Positions 7,446-15,144 of a stretch of 64,000 nt of DNA are shown here, one piece after another. Each line of letters opens with the position of its first letter. The first letter of the stretch is position 1. Position numbers and translations under genes: made by a program. The notes under the pieces are model-generated. The model saw only the letters and a program-made list of their open reading frames with translations. It was not told where the DNA came from and did not search any database. The stretch lies in the NCBI GenBank assembly GCA_017484285.1, contig JAFUTH010000006.1, positions 124,001-188,000 on the forward strand, read 5' to 3'. Origin of the DNA: Treponema sp. GTDB taxonomy: Bacteria > Spirochaetota > Spirochaetia > Treponematales > Treponemataceae.

Positions 7446-9514
7446 GCGCGTGAACCACGCTTTTTTCGGATAATTTGCGCCACAATCAAAAGCACAATCA
7501 CGCCGATTCCGAAAATGTCCGTGGTTGGTCTGGGATCGATGCAGCACAAGCCCGCCCCGATGAACAAGAGCCGCTCGATGACGGAAAAACTCGTCTTCAC
7601 TTTTGATGAAACTGCAAAATTGTTCAAAAATCCCGTGTGAGCGAACGCATAGCCTTCAAGCCCCACAGAGATTCCAAACATGCCAAGCAACGCCGTGAGC
7701 GTGATGCCGAGGATTGAAAGCGCGTTTGCCCCAATCATGAGCATGGCAGGGTTGTAGATGAACATGTACGGCACGATGAACGCACCGATTGCAAGTTTCG
7801 TGGCATTCACCGCCGTGCGCATTGGTTTTGCCTTTGCGATTGCCGCGCCCGCGATTGCCGCAAGCGCCACAGGCGGCGTAACATCGGCGATAATGCCGAA
7901 ATAGAACGCGAACATGTGCGCGGGCAAGAGCTGCTCTGGCGTGGAAGTTCCCGCCCCGTACACACAGCGCACGATTGCCGTCGCCGTAATCGTTGACGTG
8001 ATGAGATAATTCGCCGTGGTTGGCGCGCCCATTCCGAGAATAATTGAAGAAATCATCGTGAGAATAAGCGTAACGAAGAGTTTTCCGTGGGCAAGCGCAA
8101 CCAAGCCAGCACCGAGTTTTAAGCCAAGCCCTGTGAGCGTAACCACACCGATGATGATTCCCGCCATGCCACAGGCAATCGCTACGCTGATAATTCCGCG
8201 AGCCGCCGCACAAAGCACATCGACCAAATCATTGAAGTTGAAGCGCGGCTTTTTTCCTTTTGCGATGTCGATGAACGAAACCACAACGGCAATCACGATA
8301 ATCGAAACGATTCCCATGAGCGCGGAATACGTCGCCGTTTTCCCAGAGCAGAGGAAGTAAATAATCACCACGAGCGGAAGAATCATGTAGCCGCGCGAAA
8401 GAAAGAGCGGCAAAAAACGCGGAATTTCTTCTTTGGGCAAGCCTTTAAGACCGAGTTTGTGGGCTTCCAAATGAACCGTAATAAAAATGCCTGCAAAATA
8501 GAGAAGAGCCGGAACAATCGCCGCCTTAACGACCGTAATGTACGGCACGCCCACGCTTTCCGCCATCAAAAACGCCGCCGCTCCCATAATCGGGGGCATG
8601 AGCTGCCCGCCCGTACTCGCCGCCGCCTCGACCGCGCCCGCAAATTCGCCGCGATAGCCGAGTTTTTTCATCATCGGAATCGTAAACGAGCCTGAACCGA
8701 CCGTGTTTGAGACCGAGCTTCCCGAAACCGTGCCGAGCAGAGCCGAAGAAAGAACCGCCACCTTCGCAGGTCCTCCGCTCGCCCCGCCCGCAATTGAATT
8801 GCAGGTGTCGATGAAGAACTGCCCGATTCCCGTTTTTTCAAGGAACGCCCCGAACAAAATGAACAAGAAAATGAAAGTGGAACACGCGCCAATCGGCGTT
8901 CCCATGATTCCCTCAGTGGTGTAATACAAATGGCTCACCACGCGCGTGAGTTTGTAGCCGCGGTGATTCAAAAATCCGGGGAGATACTTTCCGATAAATG
9001 CGTAGAGAATAAAACAGCCCGCGATAATCATAATCGGCAAGCCCACGATTCGGCGGCAACTCTCAAACAACACGATGATTCCCACGATGCCGACCGCAAT
9101 ATCAATCGGCGTGTACGCGCCCGCCCGACTCACAATTGCGCGGAAATTGATGATGTAGTAAAGCCAACACCCCGCCCCGATGAACGCAAGAACAACATCG
9201 TAGAGCGGGAGCGTGTTCTTCGGAAGCCGCTTAAGAGCCGGGAACAGCAAGAACGCGAGGAATTGCACGAAGGCGAGGTGGCTCGCACGCACGAGTTGAG
9301 CCGGAATTCGCCCGCTCAACGTGGCATAGAGCTGGAAAATGCAGAATGCAATCGAAACAATGACCGTAATCGACTGCCGCCAGCACTTATGCTCGCGATA
9401 CGCCTGCTCCCTGTCCAAGTCTTTCATGAGAGCCTTCATTTCGTCTTCATTCGTCGTCGGAAGCAAATTCTCTACCAAAGGGCTTTCTTTTGTGTCGTCA
9501 ATCTCGTCACTCAT
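7436..9514 (-). CDS. TRAP transporter fused permease (DctQ-DctM type)
   Basis: About 692 residues and many membrane spans. It is the fused 4TM/12TM permease typical of TAXI-type TRAP transporters, which import organic acids or similar solutes by ion symport with a periplasmic binding protein. Recognisable DctM stretches include GTVSGSSVSNTVGSGSFTIP, ASTGGQLMPPIMGAAAF and LGMGAPTTANYLI. Start: ATG 9514, 6 nt after AAGGAG; the GTG at 9517 would be too close to that site. It is the last gene of a run DctP - TAXI binding protein - DUF1850 - permease on the minus strand. A 75-bp repeat separates it from DUF1850. Confidence 0.94.
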   Translation of the reverse strand: MSDEIDDTKESPLVENLLPTTNEDEMKALMKDLDREQAYREHKCWRQSITVIVSIAFCIFQLYATLSGRIPAQLVRASHLAFVQFLAFLLFPALKRLPKNTLPLYDVVLAFIGAGCWLYYIINFRAIVSRAGAYTPIDIAVGIVGIIVLFESCRRIVGLPIMIIAGCFILYAFIGKYLPGFLNHRGYKLTRVVSHLYYTTEGIMGTPIGACSTFIFLFILFGAFLEKTGIGQFFIDTCNSIAGGASGGPAKVAVLSSALLGTVSGSSVSNTVGSGSFTIPMMKKLGYRGEFAGAVEAAASTGGQLMPPIMGAAAFLMAESVGVPYITVVKAAIVPALLYFAGIFITVHLEAHKLGLKGLPKEEIPRFLPLFLSRGYMILPLVVIIYFLCSGKTATYSALMGIVSIIVIAVVVSFIDIAKGKKPRFNFNDLVDVLCAAARGIISVAIACGMAGIIIGVVTLTGLGLKLGAGLVALAHGKLFVTLILTMISSIILGMGAPTTANYLITSTITATAIVRCVYGAGTSTPEQLLPAHMFAFYFGIIADVTPPVALAAIAGAAIAKAKPMRTAVNATKLAIGAFIVPYMFIYNPAMLMIGANALSILGITLTALLGMFGISVGLEGYAFAHTGFLNNFAVSSKVKTSFSVIERLLFIGAGLCCIDPRPTTDIFGIGVIVLLIVAQIIRKKRGSRAHA

Positions 9515-9534
9515 CACGGTCTCCTTCTACCCCC

Positions 9535-9609
9535 TCACAGAGCTAAAGAGTTCACAGAGAGAATCTTATATATGAACCATTCTCTGTGGTCTCTGTGTAC
9601 TCTGTGAGA
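9535..9609. repeat. Palindromic intergenic repeat, CACAGAG family
   Basis: The left arm TCACAGAG...TTCACAGAGAGAA (9535-9564) is mirrored by ATTCTCTGTGG...CTCTGTGAGA (9578-9609). It lies inside the TRAP operon between DUF1850 and the permease. A second copy is at 52232-52317. As RNA it would fold into a long imperfect hairpin that could adjust permease expression relative to the binding proteins. Confidence 0.75.
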
Positions 9610-9612
9610 AAT

Positions 9613-10134
9613 TTATATTTTTTTCGTCATAAAATAGTTTATCACTGAAACCCGCTTTACCTCAAAAACGAGGCTCGTCTGCGGTTTGAAAAAATCTTTC
9701 AGAAAAAACTCACGGCTAAAATCAGTTTCAAGCGGTGAATCGGCGTTCGTGACCATAACGGAATGCTCCGCCACCACACCGACCGCCATCACGAGGCGCG
9801 GAAGGACGCGGTGCACGTTCTCAATCACGTAGCCTGTTTCACTTATGCGAAAAGTCGCGCCCTCAGTTTCAGTCGGCTCTGGGATTCCCGCCCCGTACGA
9901 AACAAAACGCGTCATAAACAGCTCAATCTCGCCGTTTTGCGACACGCGATAAAAATCGTGCACGCGCCCCTTGTTCACCGAATGGGTATAGCTGATTGCA
10001 AAGCCCTGCACAAAAGCAGCTCGCGAATAAATTCTTTCTGAACGATTCTTGCGATTAGAAATCGACAGCACTCGCACCACGGGCAGATTCACTGCCAGAA
10101 GCGCAAGCACTATCAGTAAAAGGATTTTTTTCAT
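9613..10134 (-). CDS. DUF1850 protein, TRAP-associated
   Basis: 173 residues with one N-terminal hydrophobic segment (ILLLIVLALLAVNLPVV), so anchored or exported. The YTHSVNKGRVHDFYRV and RFVSYGAGIPEP stretches are the signature of DUF1850, a family repeatedly encoded beside TAXI TRAP permeases. Its molecular role is unknown. It follows the TAXI binding protein by 9 nt, with weak ribosome site, and precedes the permease after the repeat at 9535-9609. Assignment to the family is from memory of its motifs. Confidence 0.82.
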   Translation of the reverse strand: MKKILLLIVLALLAVNLPVVRVLSISNRKNRSERIYSRAAFVQGFAISYTHSVNKGRVHDFYRVSQNGEIELFMTRFVSYGAGIPEPTETEGATFRISETGYVIENVHRVLPRLVMAVGVVAEHSVMVTNADSPLETDFSREFFLKDFFKPQTSLVFEVKRVSVINYFMTKKI

Positions 10135-10143
10135 TAAGGGCGA

Positions 10144-11091
10144 TTAGTTCAAAACGCCGATTTCCTTGAAGTATTTTGCAGCACCCGGGTGGAACGGAAC
10201 AGAAATGCCAGTGACAGCTGATTCTGCGCTAACTTCCTTGCCCTTTGCGTGAGCCGCGCCGAGTTCTTCAAGATTTTCGAAGAGCGCTTTTGTCATTTCG
10301 TAGACCGTGTTTTCGTCCAATGACGCGCTTACCGCTAACGTCGCTTTGATTGCAAGCGCTTCGGTGTCAACATCAGTGCCTTTGTATGTGCCCGCAGGAA
10401 TGGTCGTCTTTGTGTAGAATGAGTATTTGTTGCAGATTGCGTCTGCTTCTTCGCCGTTCACGGGAATAAGCACGAGACCCGCTGTAAACGCGAGTTCCTG
10501 TAACGCTGCGTTCGGAACACCAGCCGTGATAAAACAAGCGTCCAATGTGCCGTTCTGCAAGCCTTCCGCGGACTCTTTGAATGAAAGATTATTCTTTTTG
10601 ATGTCATCGAAGGTAATGCCGTATCCTTCGAGAATCTGCTTTGCGTTGAACTCAACGCCAGAGCCTGCATCTCCGACTGAAACACGCTTTCCGCGCAAAT
10701 CGGCAACAGAAACGATTCCACTCGCTTTTGAAGCAGCAATCTGAACGACTTCAGGATACAATGTGCCGATTGAAGCCAAGTTCGGCAATTTCTGACCAGC
10801 AAACATGTCTGAGCCGCGGTATGCGTAATCCATGACATCGTTCTGAACCGTTGCGAATTCAGCGTCACCTTTTGAGATGAGACGCAAATTCTCAGCAGAA
10901 GCACCTGTTGCTTGAGCCGTGACATTCATGTTTGCAATTTTTGTGTTCCAGATGTTGGCAATTGCGCCTCCAAACGGATAATACGTGCCAGACGTGCCAC
11001 CAGTCGCAAGAATGTAATTCTTTTTTTCGTTACAAGCTGTCAAAGCGAGCAATGCGCTCAAAACAGCACCACAGAAAACGATTTTTTTCAT
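10144..11091 (-). CDS. TAXI-family TRAP solute-binding lipoprotein
   Basis: 315 residues. The signal peptide ends in the lipobox LTAC (C about 20), so it is a membrane-tethered periplasmic receptor. ILATGGTSGTYYPFGGAIANIW is the TAXI family N-terminal signature, and GDAGSGVEFNAKQILEGYG is a further conserved block. It delivers solute to the fused permease downstream; glutamate or other small organic acids are typical for the family, but the ligand cannot be read here. Start ATG 11091 has AAGGGG about 6 nt upstream. It follows the DctP gene by 30 nt. Confidence 0.93.
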   Translation of the reverse strand: MKKIVFCGAVLSALLALTACNEKKNYILATGGTSGTYYPFGGAIANIWNTKIANMNVTAQATGASAENLRLISKGDAEFATVQNDVMDYAYRGSDMFAGQKLPNLASIGTLYPEVVQIAASKASGIVSVADLRGKRVSVGDAGSGVEFNAKQILEGYGITFDDIKKNNLSFKESAEGLQNGTLDACFITAGVPNAALQELAFTAGLVLIPVNGEEADAICNKYSFYTKTTIPAGTYKGTDVDTEALAIKATLAVSASLDENTVYEMTKALFENLEELGAAHAKGKEVSAESAVTGISVPFHPGAAKYFKEIGVLN

Positions 11092-11121
11092 ATCGTACCC
11101 CTTTTTAAAATAATATGCAGG

Positions 11122-12117
11122 TTATTTTACAAGATTAAGAATATTTTGGTAAAGAGCGGGATCAACCGCAGCGGCATTTTTAATTACGTCGGCACATGCC
11201 GCTTGCCACGGCACGACATTTGTGACATCGGTAATCGTTGCGCCCTCTTTTTCGAGCTGTGCACGAACACGGTCTTCCTCGTCCTGAGAAAGTTTTCGAC
11301 AGAATTCGCTCGCGTATGCTCCTGCTTCAATAAGAATACGCTGCTGGTCTTTCGTGAGCGCATTCCATGCCTCCACCGTAATGACCGCTTCCATGACGCC
11401 CAGCGTATGCCCGTCAAGAATCATGTAAGGAGCGACCTCGTTGAAATGGTTCGCAAGATAATTTGCAATCGGCTGCTCAGCGGCATCGACAACGCCCGTT
11501 TGGAACGCAGAATACAAATCAGCAAAACCAACCGACACCATCTGCGTTTTGAGACCAGCGGCCACGCCCTTCATCACCTCATCGTTTGTCGTGCGAAGTT
11601 TGAGCCCTTCAAAATCAGAGACTTCGACGATTTTTTTGGTTGAGAAGAAATGCCGAAATCCTTCTTCGCCGAAGAACAAACCTTTGACGGACAATCCCTT
11701 TTTCATTGGCTCGTCGAGGATTTCCTGTGCAAGCGGCGACTTCACGAACTGCCAGAAATGCTCTTTGTTTGCGAACGTAAAGGGAATCGAAAGCAGGGAA
11801 TTTTTTTCGCAACCATAGGTCGCGAGGTTAACTGCTGACATACGGTGAATCTGAATCGTTGAGTTCGGCTTTAGCATCAAATCCATGACCGCATCAACGT
11901 CGCCCAAAATGCCAGCGCACTGCAAGTCGATTTTCATTTTGCCGCCCGAAAGTTCCTCGACCTTCTCTTTGAACGCTTGATCCATTTGACCGGCAATTGT
12001 CGTCGCAGGATTTACCTCTGCCATGACAAGCGTTACTTCATCTGATTTTTTATTATTGCAGGAGAGAAACACAGACACTGCAAGCAAAGCTACGGCACAA
12101 CTCGTTAATTTTTTCAT
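11122..12117 (-). CDS. DctP-family TRAP solute-binding lipoprotein
   Basis: 331 residues from ATG 12117, which has AGGAG 9 nt upstream; an in-frame ATG at 12141 lies before that site and is rejected. Lipobox VFLSC marks it as a lipoprotein. DctP features: VNPATTIAGQMDQAFKEKVEELSGGKMKIDL near the N-terminus, LKLRTTNDEVMKG and GVVDAAEQPIANY, where an Arg of the RTT loop usually salt-bridges a ligand carboxylate. No DctQ or DctM genes of the matching type are present. It lies first in an operon with a TAXI-type system, so either it shares the fused permease or its own membrane partners are elsewhere. Confidence 0.92.
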   Translation of the reverse strand: MKKLTSCAVALLAVSVFLSCNNKKSDEVTLVMAEVNPATTIAGQMDQAFKEKVEELSGGKMKIDLQCAGILGDVDAVMDLMLKPNSTIQIHRMSAVNLATYGCEKNSLLSIPFTFANKEHFWQFVKSPLAQEILDEPMKKGLSVKGLFFGEEGFRHFFSTKKIVEVSDFEGLKLRTTNDEVMKGVAAGLKTQMVSVGFADLYSAFQTGVVDAAEQPIANYLANHFNEVAPYMILDGHTLGVMEAVITVEAWNALTKDQQRILIEAGAYASEFCRKLSQDEEDRVRAQLEKEGATITDVTNVVPWQAACADVIKNAAAVDPALYQNILNLVK

Positions 12118-12181
12118 AAAAAAATACTCCTGAAAACACACTCGTTTCGCGTTCCCATTCTATTCTACTCGCAATTTTTGC

Positions 12182-12221
12182 TTGTTTCAACGCTTTCAAA
12201 GTGCTAAAATCTCCCATTATG
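12182..12221 (+). promoter_or_regulatory. Leaderless extended -10 promoter of asnS
   Basis: TTGTTT (12182-12187), 17-nt spacer, TGC directly before TAAAAT (12205-12210), then 8 nt to ATG (12219). This is the cleanest of the window's leaderless promoters. No Shine-Dalgarno is present. Confidence 0.65.
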
Positions 12222-13667
12222 AAAACAGAACTTATCAAAGACATTTTGACCTCAAAGCCCGACGGTCGCACTGTCACCGTCTGCGGATGGGTTCGCACAC
12301 TCCGCGACTCAAAAAATCTCGTCTTCATTCAGGTGAACGACGGCTCATGCTTTGCAAATATCCAGCTCACTTTTGACCGGCAAAATCCTTCAAATACAAA
12401 CACCGCCTCAGCAATCGAAGAGGCAATCTCAAATCTTTCAACGGGCGCGTCTCTTAAAGCCACGGGAAAGCTCATCGAATCTCCCGCTTCGGGTCAGGCT
12501 GTGGAAGTCAACCTTGAAACGCTCGAAGTTTTGGGAACATGCCCGAGCGACTATCCGATTCAGAAAAAAGCCGCGACTATGGAATTCTTGCGCGAAAACG
12601 CACATCTCCGCGCACGCACAAACACCTTCGGCGCGGTGTTCCGAATGCGAAGCCAAATGGCGTTTGCCCTGCACTCATTTTTCCAAGAGCGCGGTTTCTA
12701 CTATATCAACACGCCAGAAATCACGTGCTCTGACTGCGAGGGCGCAGGCGAAATGTTCCAAATTACAACGCTTTCGCTCGAAAAACTCGCCGAACTTGCC
12801 GTCGAAAAAGGCGCGGCGGGCATGAAAAAGGAAGACGCGGCAAAACTCGTGAACTACAACAAAGACTTCTTCGGAAAACAGGCGTCGCTCACCGTCTCAG
12901 GTCAGCTTGAAGCCGAAACGCTTGCCACCGCGCTCGGTCGCGTGTACACTTTCGGGCCGACGTTCCGCGCCGAAAACTCTAACACCACGCGCCACTTGGC
13001 GGAATTCTGGATGTGTGAGCCTGAAATGGCATTCTTCGACTTAAACGACGACATGGATATTCAGGAAGAATTCATCAAATATCTCTTGAACTGGGCACTC
13101 ACAAAATGCGCCGCTGACATGGAATTCTTCAACAAGCGAATCCAGCCGGGCGTAATCGACACGCTCCGCCATGTCGTTGAAACTCCGTTTAAGCGCGTCT
13201 CATACACTGAGGCAGTCGCCGAGCTTGAAAAACACGCCGACGAATTCGAGTTCAAGCCGTACTGGGGCTGCGATTTGGCGACCGAGCACGAGCGATATTT
13301 GACCGAAAAAATCTACAAATGCCCGGTCATGGTCTACAACTATCCAAAAGAAATCAAAGCCTTCTACATGAAGCTGAACGACGATGGAAAGACCGTCAAG
13401 GCAGTCGATGTCTTGGTTCCGGGCTTGGGCGAAATCATCGGCGGAAGCGAGCGCGAAGAAAGCTACGACAAACTTTTAGGCAGAATCAAAGAACTCGGCT
13501 TAAAGCCAGAGGACTATGACTGGTACTTGGATTTGCGCAAATTCGGCACCGTTCCGCACTCAGGATTTGGCTTGGGCTTTGAGCGATTGCTGTTGTATGT
13601 CACGGGAATGCAGAACATCCGCGATGTAATTCCGTACCCACGCGCACCAAAACTGGCGGACTTCTAG
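12219..13667 (+). CDS. asnS: Asparaginyl-tRNA synthetase
   Basis: 482 residues, class II aminoacyl-tRNA synthetase charging tRNA-Asn. The N-terminal OB fold ([24 protein letters not shown]) is followed by motif 2 ([28 protein letters not shown]) and motif 3 ([27 protein letters not shown]). Asn rather than Asp specificity follows from overall resemblance to bacterial AsnRS. Start ATG 12219 is chosen because an in-frame ATG-like start at 12201 lies upstream of the -10 box. The presence of AsnRS means tRNA-Asn need not be made through Asp-tRNA-Asn amidation. The tRNA-Asn gene itself is at 33372-33444. Confidence 0.96.
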   Translation: MKTELIKDILTSKPDGRTVTVCGWVRTLRDSKNLVFIQVNDGSCFANIQLTFDRQNPSNTNTASAIEEAISNLSTGASLKATGKLIESPASGQAVEVNLETLEVLGTCPSDYPIQKKAATMEFLRENAHLRARTNTFGAVFRMRSQMAFALHSFFQERGFYYINTPEITCSDCEGAGEMFQITTLSLEKLAELAVEKGAAGMKKEDAAKLVNYNKDFFGKQASLTVSGQLEAETLATALGRVYTFGPTFRAENSNTTRHLAEFWMCEPEMAFFDLNDDMDIQEEFIKYLLNWALTKCAADMEFFNKRIQPGVIDTLRHVVETPFKRVSYTEAVAELEKHADEFEFKPYWGCDLATEHERYLTEKIYKCPVMVYNYPKEIKAFYMKLNDDGKTVKAVDVLVPGLGEIIGGSEREESYDKLLGRIKELGLKPEDYDWYLDLRKFGTVPHSGFGLGFERLLLYVTGMQNIRDVIPYPRAPKLADF

Positions 13668-13679
13668 GAACGCGTTCCT
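13666..13679. promoter_or_regulatory. Perfect 14-bp palindrome between asnS and yihY-CNBD
   Basis: AGGAACGCGTTCCT starts within the asnS stop codon and ends 4 nt before the next ATG (13684). It could pair as an RNA hairpin that holds the only AGGA near the next start, or bind a dimeric protein. Function unknown. Confidence 0.4.
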
Positions 13680-13683
13680 TAAG

Positions 13684-14961
13684 ATGGCAAAAAAGCCCCG
13701 CAAACTCACATTCGTCACGTTCTCGCAGAGTATTTTTCTTACGGCAAAATACTTTTTGCAGAATCGGCTTCTGTCGTTTGCGGGCTCGTGCGCGTTCAGT
13801 TTTCTTTTTTCGGTGATTCCGCTTTTTATGATGGTCGTGATGGTGCTGGTTCGCTTTTTGCATGCATCCCCCAAAACAGTGTCCGCGATTCTCTCGGCAA
13901 TCCCTGAACTTGAGCAGTATTTCAATTCCGACTCCATCATTCAGACCGTCCAGTCCATCAAAACCGTCAGCACTTTTGAAATTATTGCGGCGCTCTTCAT
14001 TCTGTGGATGGCGCGGCGATTTTTCGCTTCGATTTTCGACTCCATGCAGAATATTTTCCGTACGCAGACAAAACGAAAAGCTCTCATCAATCAGATTCTT
14101 ACGTTCGTCGTCGAAATCGTAATTGTATTCACTGCATCGGCGATTTTTTTCGCCTATATTTCGCTTCAAACAATCACGTCGGTTGAGATTCTTAAAAAAG
14201 TTCCGCAGCTTTCGTTCGTGTACAATGGCATTCTTTCGGGCGATTTGATAAAAATTCTGCCGAATGTCCTCATTTTTGTCGTCACCACGGTGCTGTACAA
14301 AACCTCATCGGGCACGAAACCGTCGATTTTTCTCTGCCTTTTTTCAGGTTTGTTGTGCACGGCGTCGTTTTGGGTATTCCGCTTCATCATGCATTTTTTC
14401 TTGAACGTGAGCCGCTACAATCTCGTGTACGGTGTGCTCGGGCATTTAATCATCATCTTCATGGATTTTTTCTTTTTCTTCGTGCTGTTTTTAGTCTTCG
14501 CGCAGTTCATGTATGTCGTGCAATTTTTCGATGAACTTCTGCTCGGCGAATTGTACCTGCTTCCAAATATTGAGCAAGACGGACTTGGAGCCGGCATAAA
14601 GCGCGCGATGTTTGTCCGCCCAGATTTTTTGATTGCAAAAAACCGAAGCAACATATTTTCCTACAATCCTGGTGATGTGATTTTCAAAAAAGGAGATGAA
14701 GGAACGGACGCCTATTACATTATCAAGGGGAGTGTCAAATTCATTCCCGAAATGGAAGTGCCGGACATTTACGTGTTTGCCCATCGCGGCGAATTTTTTG
14801 GCGAAACCTCATGCATTCTCGACCAAAAGCGTAATTTTACCGCAGTCGCCGCAATTTCCACGCGAATCATCAAAATTGAAAGTGAGCGGTTCAGATTCCT
14901 CGTGCATCAAAATCCAGAAGCCGCGAAAAAAGTCTTAAAACAGATAAGCCCGTTCTTTTAA
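13684..14961 (+). CDS. YihY/BrkB-type membrane protein fused to a cyclic-nucleotide-binding domain
   Basis: 425 residues. The first about 300 form a six-span membrane domain of the YihY/BrkB (UPF0761) family (SFAGSCAFSFLFSVIPLFMM, MARRFFASIFDSMQNIFR, then several hydrophobic spans). A cytoplasmic tail from about 323 is a cNMP-binding domain: NPGDVIFKKGDEGTDAYYII, then RGEFFGETSCILDQKRNFT, which replaces the classical RxA phosphate cassette with QKRNFTA. This suggests a transporter or membrane-remodelling protein gated by a nucleotide. It follows asnS by 16 nt, with a 14-bp palindrome between and no clear ribosome site. The partner and substrate are unknown. Confidence 0.87.
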   Translation: MAKKPRKLTFVTFSQSIFLTAKYFLQNRLLSFAGSCAFSFLFSVIPLFMMVVMVLVRFLHASPKTVSAILSAIPELEQYFNSDSIIQTVQSIKTVSTFEIIAALFILWMARRFFASIFDSMQNIFRTQTKRKALINQILTFVVEIVIVFTASAIFFAYISLQTITSVEILKKVPQLSFVYNGILSGDLIKILPNVLIFVVTTVLYKTSSGTKPSIFLCLFSGLLCTASFWVFRFIMHFFLNVSRYNLVYGVLGHLIIIFMDFFFFFVLFLVFAQFMYVVQFFDELLLGELYLLPNIEQDGLGAGIKRAMFVRPDFLIAKNRSNIFSYNPGDVIFKKGDEGTDAYYIIKGSVKFIPEMEVPDIYVFAHRGEFFGETSCILDQKRNFTAVAAISTRIIKIESERFRFLVHQNPEAAKKVLKQISPFF

Positions 14962-14968
14962 AACATAC

Positions 14969-15069
14969 AAAAAATGAAACAGCGGGTCCCAGCGACGACA
15001 AAAAGCAAGGAAACTCCCTAAAAGGGTACCCCCTTACTTTTTGTCTGCGTCCCACTGTTTCATTTTTTC
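14969..15069. repeat. Long imperfect inverted repeat upstream of guaA
   Basis: Arm 1 (14969-15010) reads AAAAAATGAAACAGCGGG then a divergent middle and GACAAAAAGCAAGG. Arm 2 (15027-15069) reads CCCCTTACTTTTTGTCTGCG then TCCCACTGTTTCATTTTTTC, the imperfect reverse complement. The loop is about 17 nt. It would form one large hairpin in RNA, a bidirectional terminator or a small non-autonomous element. No other copy was seen in the window. Confidence 0.7.
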
Positions 15070-15085
15070 ACGGTCTAAAAAAGAC

Positions 15086-15121
15086 TTATCTGTTTTCAGA
15101 TAAATGTAAATTTGATACACT
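15086..15121 (+). promoter_or_regulatory. guaA promoter region with small hairpin
   Basis: TTATCTG (15086-15092) and CAGATAA (15097-15103) form a 7-bp hairpin with a TTTT loop. A plausible promoter is TTTTCA (15093-15098), 17-nt spacer, TACACT (15116-15121), so the inverted repeat overlaps the -35 and could be an operator. Confidence 0.4.
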
Positions 15122-15144
15122 ATGTAAAACTTTTTGGAGAAATT

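Noticed and set aside
15086..15144. Purine riboswitch before guaA
   Set aside because: I see hairpins but none of the conserved core of the purine or PreQ1 classes.
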